Source: Candidatus Benthicola azotiphorus
Lineage (GTDB): Bacteria > Gemmatimonadota > Gemmatimonadetes > Palauibacterales > Palauibacteraceae
Reading direction: 5' to 3'
Length of the DNA: 18,106 nt
Assembly: GCA_947581745.1 (NCBI GenBank)
Contig: CANPVW010000198.1
Span: 1-18,106, forward strand
The notes below the pieces were generated by a model, which searched no databases, was not told the DNA's origin, and saw only the letters and a list, made by a program, of their open reading frames with translations. Shown one piece after another: positions 8,398-15,282 of this stretch. A program made the translations under genes and the position numbers. Numbering within the stretch: position 1 is the first letter of the stretch; each line of letters opens with the position of its first letter.

Positions 8398-8943
8398 ATG
8401 TCGAGAGTCGGAAGACAGCCGATCGTCATCCCGGACGGGGTGAACGTGACCATCGAGGGCTCGCGCGTGACCGTCAAGGGCGCGAGAGGCGAGCTCAGCG
8501 GGCGCTTCGATGCGGACATGGGGCTCGAGATGAAGGACGGCGCGATCCACGTCAGCCGTCCGACGGATCAGCCCAGGCACCGGGCGCTGCACGGACTGAC
8601 CCGCAGCCTCCTGGCCAACATGGTGCACGGAGTCCACGAGGGGTTCGAGCGCTCGCTCGAGATCCACGGGGTTGGATACCGCGCCCAGCAGAAGGGCTCG
8701 GCGGTCGAGCTCGCGGTCGGATACAGCAATCCCGTCCTGTTCGAGGCCCCGGAAGGCATCTCACTGGTCGTGGAGACGCCGACGCTGGTGCACGTTCGCG
8801 GGATCGACAAGCAGGTGGTGGGGGAGGTGGCCTCCCGGATCCGCCGGATCCGGCCGCCGGAGCCTTACAAGGGCAAGGGCATCCGGTATCGCGGCGAGCA
8901 CGTGCGGCGCAAGGCGGGCAAGGCCACGGCCGTGGGCGCCTGA
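8398..8943 (+). CDS. rplF: 50S ribosomal protein L6
   Basis: L6 lies near the factor-binding centre of the large subunit and consists of two similar alpha/beta domains. The 181-residue product starts MSRVGRQPIVIPDGVNVTI and ends with the family signature around PPEPYKGKGIRYRGEHVRRKAGKA. Domain 1 covers about residues 1-80 and domain 2 about 85-181 (IHGVGYRAQ onward). The ATG has only weak ribosome binding site character, and the stop is doubled (TGA TAG). rplR follows after 63 bases. Confidence 0.98.
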   Translation: MSRVGRQPIVIPDGVNVTIEGSRVTVKGARGELSGRFDADMGLEMKDGAIHVSRPTDQPRHRALHGLTRSLLANMVHGVHEGFERSLEIHGVGYRAQQKGSAVELAVGYSNPVLFEAPEGISLVVETPTLVHVRGIDKQVVGEVASRIRRIRPPEPYKGKGIRYRGEHVRRKAGKATAVGA

Positions 8944-9006
8944 TAGACAACGAGATCAAGTAAGCCGGAAGCCGGTGAAACGGGCGGACGGCCGGAGGAG
9001 CAGGAC

Positions 9007-9384
9007 ATGGCACAAAGCAAGTCGGCGGAGCGGCGGGAGCGTCGCGCGACGCGACACAAGCGGGTTCTGAAGAAGATGCGGGGGACGGCGGAGCGACCGC
9101 GCCTCGTCGTCTTCCGGAGCTTGAGGAACATGGAGGGTCAGCTCGTCGACGATGACCGGGGAGCGACCCTGGTGGGCGTGTCCACCCTGACGGTCGAAGG
9201 CGAGGTCGAGCTGGAGGACCTGTCGGGGAAGCAGGCGGCCAGCTTCGCCGCCGGCAAGGCCCTGGCGGAGAAGGCGAAGGCCGCAGGAATCGAGAGCATC
9301 GTGTTCGACCGTGGCGGCTACAGGTATCACGGACGGGTCAAGGCGTTCGCCGATGGGGCGAGGGCCGGCGGCCTGAAGTTCTAG
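9007..9384 (+). CDS. rplR: 50S ribosomal protein L18
   Basis: L18 carries 5S rRNA into the large subunit together with L5. The 125-residue product has a basic N-terminal tail, then RLVVFRSLRNMEGQLVDDDRG, which stands where most L18 proteins have a FRSNKHIYAQVIDD-like strand, and the C-terminal FDRGGYRYHGRVKAFADGARAGGLKF, which is typical. GGAGGAG (8994-9000) six bases before the ATG fixes the start. The first strand is somewhat divergent, but length and C-terminus leave no doubt. Confidence 0.97.
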   Translation: MAQSKSAERRERRATRHKRVLKKMRGTAERPRLVVFRSLRNMEGQLVDDDRGATLVGVSTLTVEGEVELEDLSGKQAASFAAGKALAEKAKAAGIESIVFDRGGYRYHGRVKAFADGARAGGLKF

Positions 9385-9409
9385 GCGAAATCACTCGACG
9401 GCTCACCGT

Positions 9410-9449
9410 CCGCGAGAGACGCGGGGGGGGCCGCAGGATTCGGAGAATC
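9410..9449 (+). other. Structured rpsE leader with a G8 tract
   Basis: The 72-base rplR-rpsE spacer holds CCGCG-AGAGA-CGCGG (9410-9424), a run of eight G (9423-9430), and GATTC-GGA-GAATC (9437-9449). The second hairpin holds part of the best Shine-Dalgarno (GGAGAA) in its loop and 3' arm, so folding could limit rpsE initiation. GCGG and CCGC around the G-run give a competing pairing. The elements are seen in sequence; regulation is inference. Confidence 0.3.
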
Positions 9450-9456
9450 TGAGGGA

Positions 9457-9990
9457 ATGGCGAAGAAGCAAGGTCGCAGACGGGATCGGCGGGAAGAGGG
9501 AGACAACCTCAAGGAGAACGTGATCCACATCAACCGGGTCTCGAAGGTCGTCAAGGGCGGCCGCCGGTTCTCCTTCACCGCACTCGTGGCCGTGGGCGAC
9601 GGCCAGGGCAAGGTCGGCACGGCGCTCGGAAAGGCCAACGAAGTGGCCGAGGCCATTCGCAAGGGGCTCGAGCAGGCGCGCAAGGCGATGGTCGAGATCC
9701 CGATCGTCGGTGGCACGATCCCGCACGAGCTCATCGGACGAAGCGGCGCGGGCCGCGTGCTCCTGAAACCGGCGTCTCCGGGTACCGGGGTCATCGCCGG
9801 AGGGCCTGTCCGGGCCGTTCTCGATTGCGCAGGGGTGCAGGACATCCTCACCAAGAGCCTCGGGTCGAACAACCCGCTCAACGTGGTCGCAGCCACGATG
9901 GACGGGCTCCAGAGTCTCATGACTCCGGAGGCGGTCGCACGGGAGCGCGGCGTGGGCGTCGAGGTGATCCGGGAGGCGATGCGTGGCTAA
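9457..9990 (+). CDS. rpsE: 30S ribosomal protein S5
   Basis: S5 acts in decoding accuracy and at the mRNA entry site. The 177-residue product has the N-terminal double-stranded-RNA-binding-like domain (ENVIHINRVSKVVKGGRRFSF, then VGDGQGKVGTALGKANEV) and the C-terminal domain with GTIPHELIGRSGAGRVLLKPASPGTGVIAGG and SLGSNNPLNVVAATMDGL. GAGGGA abuts the ATG, and a better-spaced GGAGAA lies at 9442-9447. Its last codons carry GGGAGG (9971-9976), which serves the GTG start of rpmD eight bases inside rpsE. Confidence 0.98.
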   Translation: MAKKQGRRRDRREEGDNLKENVIHINRVSKVVKGGRRFSFTALVAVGDGQGKVGTALGKANEVAEAIRKGLEQARKAMVEIPIVGGTIPHELIGRSGAGRVLLKPASPGTGVIAGGPVRAVLDCAGVQDILTKSLGSNNPLNVVAATMDGLQSLMTPEAVARERGVGVEVIREAMRG

Positions 9991-10168
9991 GAACATTCGT
10001 ATCAAGCAGGTGCGCAGCGGCAGCAACGCCATGCGCAGGCAGCAGGCGACGCTCGAAGCGCTGGGTCTCCGCCACCATCAGGCGGAGGTCGTCAAGGAGG
10101 ACAATCCCGCCATTCGCGGGATGATCCGCGCGGTGGCGCATCTGGTGGAAGTCGAGGAGGTCGACTAG
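9983..10168 (+). CDS. rpmD: 50S ribosomal protein L30
   Basis: L30 is a small large-subunit protein. The 61-residue product (MAKNIRIKQVRSGSNAMRRQQ at its start) ends in the conserved pattern GLRHHQAEVVKEDNPAIRGMIRAVAHLVEVEE. It starts at a GTG that overlaps rpsE by eight bases, with GGGAGG six bases before it, so translation is probably coupled to S5. The position between rpsE and rplO is canonical. Confidence 0.97.
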   Translation: MAKNIRIKQVRSGSNAMRRQQATLEALGLRHHQAEVVKEDNPAIRGMIRAVAHLVEVEEVD

Positions 10169-10172
10169 ACCC

Positions 10173-10631
10173 ATGGCAGACAGCAAGCGAATCGGACTGG
10201 AGAACCTCAGCCCGACCCCCGGATCGCGCGGCAATCGCAAGCGGATCGGTCGCGGCCACGGCTCGGGTCACGGCAAGACGTCGGGCAAGGGGCACAAGGG
10301 ACAGAAGTCCCGTTCGGGAGCCTCGATTCCGGCGTGGTTCGAGGGTGGCCAGATGCCGCTGTACCGGCGCGTGCCGAAGCGTGGCTTCAAGCCGATCAAC
10401 CGGCGTGAGTACCAGGTCGTCAACGTGGGAGCGTTCGCGGAGCTCGAGGGCACGGAGTTCGGGCCCGAGGAGCTGAAGGCATGTGGGCTCATTTCTTCGG
10501 TGAACAAGCCCGTGAAGATCCTCGGAGTGGGGTTGGCCGGCCGGGCGGTGACGGTCCGCGCGCATGCTTTCAGCGCCGCGGCCCGGGACAAGATCGAAGC
10601 AGATGGCGGCACCGCGGAATTGATCAGCTGA
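10173..10631 (+). CDS. rplO: 50S ribosomal protein L15
   Basis: L15 is a late-assembly large-subunit protein with a long basic N-terminal extension. The 152-residue product shows LENLSPTPGSRGNRKRIGRGHGSGHGKTSGKGHKGQKSRSG (residues about 10-50, given here as its conserved blocks), EGGQMPLYRRVPKRGF, and a C-terminal globular domain. GAGGAGG lies at 10154-10160 in the end of rpmD. One base separates its stop from secY, the usual neighbour. Confidence 0.98.
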   Translation: MADSKRIGLENLSPTPGSRGNRKRIGRGHGSGHGKTSGKGHKGQKSRSGASIPAWFEGGQMPLYRRVPKRGFKPINRREYQVVNVGAFAELEGTEFGPEELKACGLISSVNKPVKILGVGLAGRAVTVRAHAFSAAARDKIEADGGTAELIS

Positions 10632-10632
10632 C

Positions 10633-11979
10633 ATGGCGAACGAACGTACGCAAGCGCTCGAGGCGGCCCAGAACCTGTTCAAGATCCCGGAGCTGAAGAG
10701 CAAGATCCTCTTCACGCTCCTCTGCCTGGCCGTCTATCGGCTCGGGTCGCACGTTCCGACGGCCGGCGTCAATCTGCTGGCGCTCCAGCAGCTGGCGGGA
10801 CAGTTCCAGGGAACACTGTTCGGAATCTACGACCTGTTCACGGGCGGCGCACTGCAGCGGGCGACCGTGTTCGCGCTCGGGATCATGCCGTACATCTCGG
10901 CCAGCATCATCTTCCAGGTGCTCGGTTCGACCTTCCCGACGATCGAGAAGCTGCAGAAGGAGGGCGAGGACGGCCGGCGGAAGCTGACCCAGTGGACCCG
11001 TTACGCGACCGTCCTCCTCTGCATCATGCAGGCGTACGGCTACTCGATCTTCCTGGAGTCGCAGCCGGGCGTCGTGGTCGCGCCGGGCTGGGGCTTCCGG
11101 ATCGAGACCGTGCTGCTCCTGACCGCGGGCGGCGTGTTCGTAATGTGGCTGGGGGAGCAGATCACCGAGCGGGGGATCGGAAACGGCATGTCGCTGCTGA
11201 TCTTCTTCTCGATCGTCCAGCGCTTCCCCTCGGCCGTGTTCAACACGTTCGAGCTCCTGAGGGCCGGCGGGATCAGCCTGTTCAAGCTCATCGCGCTGCT
11301 CGTCGTCCTGGTGCTGATCACCGCGGCCGTCGTGGCGCTCACCATGGCGGCGCGCAAGATACCGGTTCAGATCCCGCGCAAGGTCGTGGGCCGCGGTCGC
11401 GTCCGTGAGGGTCAGAAGTCCTTCATCCCGATCCGGATCAACAGCGCCGGCGTGATGCCGATCATCTTCGCGCAAGCGATCATCATCGTGCCCGGCACGC
11501 TGTACTCGTTCACGGGAGGGCAGGGCGCGTCCGGATTCCTGTACGATCTGAGTCAGATCTTTCAGCCGGGCTCGACCTGGTACTACGTGACCTATGCCGC
11601 GTTGATCATCGTGTTCACCTACGTCTACACGGCGATCATCTTCAACCCGGTCGATCTGGCGGAGAACCTGAAGAAGCAGGGCGGTTTCATCCCGGGGGTG
11701 AAGCCCGGCGCGCAGACCGCAGAGTACATTGATCGCGTGCTGACGCTCGTCACCCTGCCGGGATCGATCTACCTTGCCCTGATCGCGATCCTGCCGTTCT
11801 GGATCTTCGCGGCGTTCGACATCCAGACGTTCTTCTTCGGCGGGACGTCGCTGCTGATCGTCGTGGGCGTGGCGCTGGACACGGTTCAGCAGATGCAGCA
11901 GCACCTGCTGCTCCGGCAGTACGAGGGATTCATGAAGAAGGGGCGGGTCAAGTACAGAGGCCGCCAGAAATACATGTGA
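10633..11979 (+). CDS. secY: Protein translocase subunit SecY
   Basis: SecY is the pore-forming subunit of the SecYEG channel in the inner membrane, and passes unfolded proteins driven by SecA or the ribosome. The 448-residue product has about ten hydrophobic segments, beginning with KILFTLLCLAVYRLGSHVP near residue 23, and the conserved loops GIMPYISASIIFQ and GEQITERGIGNGMSLLIF. The cytoplasmic loop between TM8 and TM9 reads GGFIPGVKPGAQT; K357 replaces the arginine found in E. coli (IRPGEQT), a variant I recall from Bacteroidetes-like groups. The ATG is one base after the rplO stop. adk and map follow, a common arrangement. Confidence 0.98.
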   Translation: MANERTQALEAAQNLFKIPELKSKILFTLLCLAVYRLGSHVPTAGVNLLALQQLAGQFQGTLFGIYDLFTGGALQRATVFALGIMPYISASIIFQVLGSTFPTIEKLQKEGEDGRRKLTQWTRYATVLLCIMQAYGYSIFLESQPGVVVAPGWGFRIETVLLLTAGGVFVMWLGEQITERGIGNGMSLLIFFSIVQRFPSAVFNTFELLRAGGISLFKLIALLVVLVLITAAVVALTMAARKIPVQIPRKVVGRGRVREGQKSFIPIRINSAGVMPIIFAQAIIIVPGTLYSFTGGQGASGFLYDLSQIFQPGSTWYYVTYAALIIVFTYVYTAIIFNPVDLAENLKKQGGFIPGVKPGAQTAEYIDRVLTLVTLPGSIYLALIAILPFWIFAAFDIQTFFFGGTSLLIVVGVALDTVQQMQQHLLLRQYEGFMKKGRVKYRGRQKYM

Positions 11980-12005
11980 CGTACCGGCACCCAGGAGATC
12001 CGGAC

Positions 12006-12560
12006 GTGAGGGTCATCATCATGGGACCCCCGGGAGCCGGGAAGGGCACCCAGGGGGAGCTTCTAGCAAGACGGCTGGGGATTCCCCGCTACTCGACGGG
12101 CGACATCCTCCGTCAGGCACTTCGGGAGCGAACCCCGATGGGCCTCGCGGCGAAGCGGTTCATGCGTGCCGGCGAGCTGGTCCCGGATGACGTCATGCTG
12201 GGGATCATCGGAGAAGTCCTGGCTAGCGAGGAGTCGGCGAACGGCTTCCTGCTGGATGGCTTTCCGCGGACCGTAGCCCAGGCGGAGGGACTTCGTCGAA
12301 CGCTCGAGGAGATGGGTCTCGGGCTGGACGCCGTCGTGAACCTCACGGTGCCTGACGATGTGATCATGCACCGCCTGTCGACCCGGGGCCGAAAGGACGA
12401 CCTGGCGAAGACGATCCGGCGACGCCTGGAGGTCTACCGGGCGCAGACGAAACCGGTGCTGGACTGGTACGCCGACGCGGGCGTGCGGATCCTGGCGATC
12501 GAGGGAGTCGGCGACATAGAGGAGATCCAGCAGCAGATCCTGGGTTGCCTCGCTCTGTGA
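12006..12560 (+). CDS. adk: Adenylate kinase, short LID-less form
   Basis: Cytoplasmic enzyme for ATP + AMP = 2 ADP. The 184-residue product has the P-loop GPPGAGKGTQ at 7-16, ISTGD-type YSTGD in the NMP-binding domain, the DGFPRT motif at 84-89, and catalytic arginines R123 and R127 followed directly by RKDD (129-132). In the common ~215-residue form about 30 LID residues separate these blocks; here only one does, so there is no zinc-type or hydrogen-bonded LID. I chose the GTG at 12006 because AGGAG (11993-11997) is eight bases upstream and it gives MRVIIMGPPG. An in-frame GTG at 11976 would add ten unusual residues. Its stop overlaps the map start as TGATG. Confidence 0.96.
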   Translation: MRVIIMGPPGAGKGTQGELLARRLGIPRYSTGDILRQALRERTPMGLAAKRFMRAGELVPDDVMLGIIGEVLASEESANGFLLDGFPRTVAQAEGLRRTLEEMGLGLDAVVNLTVPDDVIMHRLSTRGRKDDLAKTIRRRLEVYRAQTKPVLDWYADAGVRILAIEGVGDIEEIQQQILGCLAL

Positions 12561-13318
12561 TGCACCTGAAGTCGGCTGACGAGATCGAAGCGATAGCCCG
12601 GGCCGGGGAGATCGTCGCCGGCGTGCTGGCCTTGATGGAGGAGCGGGCGGCCCCCGGTGTGAGCACGGAAGATCTCGACGCGGTCGCCGAGCGGTACATC
12701 CGGGATCACGAGGGGGCAGAGCCGGCCTTCAAGGGATTGTACGGCTTTCCGGCGACGCTGTGCACCAGCCTCAACGACGAGGTCGTGCACGGCATTCCGT
12801 CGGCCGAGCGCCGGCTCGTGGACGGGGACCTGCTGGGAGTGGACGTCGGGGTGGTACTCGACGAGATGTACGCGGACGCCGCGGTGACGGTGGCGGTGGG
12901 AGAGGCGTCGGGGGAGGCGCTGCGATTGCTGGAGGTGACCCGGACCGCCCTCGACGTGGGGGTGCGGCAGGCGTCGCTCGGGTCGACCCTGGGTGACCTT
13001 GGGGCCGCGATCCAGTCGGTGGTGGAGGACGCCGGGTTCAGCGTGATCCGGGAGCTGGTCGGTCACGGGGTCGGCTTCGCGCCCCACGAGGAACCGCACG
13101 TTCCGAACTTCGGGCGTCGCGGGCAGGGCGCGTTGCTCGAGGAAGGCCTCGTGATAGCGATCGAGCCGATGGTGAACGTGGGAGGACGCCACATCCGGAC
13201 CCTGGCGGACGGGTGGACGGTCGTGACCGCCGACGGCAGTCTGTCCGCACATTTCGAGCACACGGTGGCGGTAACGCGCGAGGGTCCGCGGATCCTCACC
13301 CGGCGCTCGGGAGACTGA
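12560..13318 (+). CDS. map: Methionine aminopeptidase, type I
   Basis: Removes the initiator methionine from nascent proteins in the cytoplasm. The 252-residue product has all five metal ligands of the family: D95, D106, H169, E202 and E233, in VDVGVVLDEMYAD, GHGVGFAPHEEP, IEPMV and FEHT contexts. H176 aligns with the substrate-contacting His of HEEP, and TSLNDEVVHGIP supplies the other conserved His. The ATG at 12560 shares its first base with the adk stop (TGATG), a classic coupling arrangement. In-frame TTG 12545 and GTG 12557 are less likely starts. infA follows after 19 bases. Confidence 0.97.
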   Translation: MHLKSADEIEAIARAGEIVAGVLALMEERAAPGVSTEDLDAVAERYIRDHEGAEPAFKGLYGFPATLCTSLNDEVVHGIPSAERRLVDGDLLGVDVGVVLDEMYADAAVTVAVGEASGEALRLLEVTRTALDVGVRQASLGSTLGDLGAAIQSVVEDAGFSVIRELVGHGVGFAPHEEPHVPNFGRRGQGALLEEGLVIAIEPMVNVGGRHIRTLADGWTVVTADGSLSAHFEHTVAVTREGPRILTRRSGD

Positions 13319-13337
13319 GGCGCGAAGGAGGACTGGC

Positions 13338-13556
13338 TTGGCGAAAGAGGAACCGATCCAGATGGCCGGCGAGGTGATCGAAGCCCTGCCGAACGCCATG
13401 TTTCGGGTGCGGCTCGAGAACGAGCACGAAATTACGTGCCACGTTTCGGGCAAGATCCGAATGAACTACATCCGGATCCTCCCTGGAGACAAGGTGACGG
13501 TGGAGATGTCGCCCTATGATCTCACGAAGGGGCGGATCACGTATCGGTTCAAGTAA
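13338..13556 (+). CDS. infA: Translation initiation factor IF-1
   Basis: IF-1 binds the A site of the 30S subunit during initiation. The 72-residue OB-fold product (MAKEEPIQMAGEVIEALPNA at its start) contains FRVRLENEHEITCHVSGKIRMNYIRILPGDKVTVEMSPYDLTKGRITYRFK in consecutive conserved blocks and is the usual length. The start is a TTG with an excellent AAGGAGG (13325-13331) six bases upstream; the family N-terminus confirms it. A 76-base spacer to rpmJ holds a promoter-like sequence. Confidence 0.98.
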   Translation: MAKEEPIQMAGEVIEALPNAMFRVRLENEHEITCHVSGKIRMNYIRILPGDKVTVEMSPYDLTKGRITYRFK

Positions 13557-13562
13557 TGGTCG

Positions 13563-13591
13563 TTGATTCACGGGCAGGCAGCGGTTATCTT
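13563..13591 (+). promoter_or_regulatory. Candidate sigma70 promoter upstream of rpmJ and the alpha operon
   Basis: TTGATT (13563-13568, four of six to TTGACA) and TATCTT (13586-13591, four of six to TATAAT) are separated by exactly 17 bases in a locally AT-richer stretch of an otherwise GC-rich locus. Transcription would start near 13598, leaving a leader of about 35 bases before rpmJ. It could give rpmJ-rplQ a separate supply of transcript. It rests on a consensus match only. Confidence 0.4.
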
Positions 13592-13632
13592 CAACAGCTG
13601 TCTCGTGAACGGTTCAAAAGGACGGATTCGTC

Positions 13633-13749
13633 ATGAAGGTGCGTTCGAGCGTAAAGCGGATCTGCGAGCACTGCAAGATCGTCCGGCGCCGCGGAGTGGT
13701 GAGGGTGATCTGCAGCCGGGATCCGAAGCACAAGCAGCGGCAGGGATAG
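13633..13749 (+). CDS. rpmJ: 50S ribosomal protein L36, zinc-binding
   Basis: L36 is the smallest large-subunit protein and caps 23S rRNA helices. The 38-residue product begins MKVRSSVKRICEHCKIVRR and has the zinc ligand set C11, C14, C27 and H33, the full C+ form. AAGGA about eleven bases upstream of the ATG is the likely ribosome binding site. The gene is easy to miss because of its size; without it the spacer between infA and rpsM would look like an empty 250-base gap. Its location between infA and rpsM is canonical. Confidence 0.97.
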   Translation: MKVRSSVKRICEHCKIVRRRGVVRVICSRDPKHKQRQG

Positions 13750-13756
13750 AAGACGC

Positions 13757-13790
13757 TCGGTCCGGCGCGCCCGACGGCGAGGCCGGCCGA
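13757..13790 (+). promoter_or_regulatory. Strong nested hairpin in the rpsM leader
   Basis: TCGG(T)CCGGC (13757-13766, one bulged T) pairs with GCCGGCCGA (13782-13790) for nine base pairs. Inside, CGCC (13768-13771) pairs with GGCG (13776-13779) around a CGAC loop. The structure ends 19 bases before the rpsM ATG and has no T-run, so it is not an intrinsic terminator. In E. coli the rpsM leader is where S4 represses the alpha operon through a pseudoknot, so this is a candidate operator, by position only. Confidence 0.4.
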
Positions 13791-13809
13791 CAATCTGAAC
13801 GGGTGGTAC

Positions 13810-14193
13810 ATGGCAAGAATAGCAGGCGTTGACCTTCCCCGGGACAAGCGGGTCGAGATCGCCCTCACGTACATCTACGGGATAGGGCGCTCGACGTCGC
13901 GAGCGATCCTGGCCGAGACGGCCCTGGATCCGGACACGCGGGTGCACGACCTCTCGGACGACGATGTCAACAAGCTCCGACGGGTCATCGAGGCCCGCTA
14001 CAAGGTGGAGGGCGCGCTTCGCACCGAGACGTCCATGAACATCAAGCGGCTCATGGACATCGGCTGCTACCGGGGCCTGCGACACCGTCGCGGACTCCCG
14101 GTCAGGGGCCAGCGCACGCACACGAACGCCCGCACCCGCAAGGGACCGCGGCGCGCGGTGGCAGGCAAGAAGAAGCCACCCTCGAAGAAATAG
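13810..14193 (+). CDS. rpsM: 30S ribosomal protein S13
   Basis: S13 is a head protein that contacts the large subunit through bridge B1 and the P-site tRNA. The 127-residue product starts MARIAGVDLPRDKRVEIALTYI, includes the IYGIGRSTSRAIL helix-two-turn-helix region, and ends with RGLRHRRGLPVRGQRTHTNARTRKGPRRAV plus a lysine-rich tail. The ribosome binding site is weak (GGGTGG), and a strong hairpin lies just upstream. It leads the alpha operon: S13, S11, S4, alpha, L17. Confidence 0.98.
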   Translation: MARIAGVDLPRDKRVEIALTYIYGIGRSTSRAILAETALDPDTRVHDLSDDDVNKLRRVIEARYKVEGALRTETSMNIKRLMDIGCYRGLRHRRGLPVRGQRTHTNARTRKGPRRAVAGKKKPPSKK

Positions 14194-14205
14194 GGACGAC
14201 GAAGC

Positions 14206-14589
14206 ATGGCCAAGCCGAGAACCACGAGACGGAAGCGCCAGGTGGACGCGGAAGGAATCGCGCACATCAAGGCGACGTTCAACAACACGATCATCACGAT
14301 CACGGAGACCAACGGGGGGACCGTGGCCTGGGCCAGCGCCGGGAAGGCCGGCTTCAAGGGCTCGAAGAAGTCCACTCCGTTCGCCGCCACTATCGCGGCG
14401 GAAAGCGTCGGGCGGGAGGCCGCCTCGATGGGAATGAAGCGCCTGCACGTCCGGGTGCAGGGCCCGGGATCGGGTCGTGAGTCGGCGATTCAGGCTCTTC
14501 AGGCAGCGGGCCTGACGATCCGCTCGATCCGCGATGTAACGCCGATCCCGCACAACGGATGTCGGCCGCCCAAGAAGCGGCGCGTCTGA
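14206..14589 (+). CDS. rpsK: 30S ribosomal protein S11
   Basis: S11 is a platform protein near the E site. The 127-residue product has the core FNNTIITITETNGGTVAWASAGKAGFKGSKKSTPFAA, given as its conserved blocks, then GPGSGRESAIQAL and the hallmark C-terminus DVTPIPHNGCRPPKKRRV. N117 aligns with the asparagine that becomes isoaspartate in E. coli S11. It follows rpsM after 12 bases and precedes rpsD by 44 bases. Confidence 0.98.
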   Translation: MAKPRTTRRKRQVDAEGIAHIKATFNNTIITITETNGGTVAWASAGKAGFKGSKKSTPFAATIAAESVGREAASMGMKRLHVRVQGPGSGRESAIQALQAAGLTIRSIRDVTPIPHNGCRPPKKRRV

Positions 14590-14633
14590 GGCGGGGAGCC
14601 AGGAACACGCAGGGGACAGGTTAAGGAAGCCAG

Positions 14634-15266
14634 ATGGCACGTTATACGGGTCCGGTGTGCAGGCTCTGCCGGAGGGAAAACGAGAAGCTGTTTCTGAAGG
14701 GGAAGCGCTGCTTCACCGAGAAGTGCGCGATCGAGCGGAAAGCCTATCCCCCCGGCCAGCACGGCACGGGCAGGAGGCGCCGGCGCTCTTCCGAGTACGC
14801 GACCCAGCTGCGGGAGAAGCAGAAGGTCAAGCGTATCTACGGCGTCGGAGAGAAGCAGTTCCGCACGCTGTTCACCAAGGCGGCCCGCGTGAAGGGGATC
14901 ACGGGTGAGAACCTGCTGATCTCTCTCGAGGCCCGCCTCGACAACGTCGTTTACAGGCTTGGTTTCGCACCGTCCCGCAAGGCGGCGAGGCAGCTCGTCC
15001 GGCACCGGCACGTCCGGGTGGACGGTTCCGCTGTGGACATCCCGAGCTTCCAGGTCTCTCCGGGGCAGGAGATTTCGATCGCGCCGGCCGCTCAGGACAT
15101 GCCGGTGGTGCGCGAGGCCATTGAGGACCGCAAGGGCAAGGACCAGCTCAGCTGGCTGGGCGTCGATTACGACGCCTGCACGGGCCGCGTGCTCGAACAG
15201 CCGAGCCGGGCGGACATTCCGCTCGCCGTTCAGGAGCAGCTGATCGTCGAGCTGTACAGCAAGTAA
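14634..15266 (+). CDS. rpsD: 30S ribosomal protein S4, zinc-binding
   Basis: S4 nucleates 30S assembly, lies at the mRNA entry site and, in several bacteria, represses the alpha operon. The 210-residue product carries an N-terminal zinc site, C9-x2-C12 with C26 and C31, then YPPGQHG, and an S4 RNA-binding domain with EARLDNVVYRLGFAPSRKAARQLVRHRHVRVDG in consecutive blocks. AAGGAAG (14623-14629) precedes the ATG. It is the cysteine-containing C+ form. Confidence 0.98.
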   Translation: MARYTGPVCRLCRRENEKLFLKGKRCFTEKCAIERKAYPPGQHGTGRRRRRSSEYATQLREKQKVKRIYGVGEKQFRTLFTKAARVKGITGENLLISLEARLDNVVYRLGFAPSRKAARQLVRHRHVRVDGSAVDIPSFQVSPGQEISIAPAAQDMPVVREAIEDRKGKDQLSWLGVDYDACTGRVLEQPSRADIPLAVQEQLIVELYSK

Positions 15267-15282
15267 TAGAGGCGAAACGCAC

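Noticed and set aside
10624..11904. Long minus-strand open frame (426 codons) opposite secY
   Set aside because: It is rich in Asp, His, Arg and Glu with no fold-like pattern, as expected from the reverse complement of a membrane protein gene.
11976..12005. Upstream GTG start for adk overlapping secY
   Set aside because: It would add ten unusual residues (starting MTYRHPGDPD); the GTG at 12006 has AGGAG eight bases upstream and the normal N-terminus.
12545..12559. Upstream TTG or GTG start for map
   Set aside because: The ATG at 12560 overlaps the adk stop as TGATG, a common coupling arrangement, and needs no extra residues.
13557..13809. Apparent 250-base gene-free gap between infA and rpsM
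   Set aside because: It contains rpmJ (38 residues), which is too short for simple length cut-offs.
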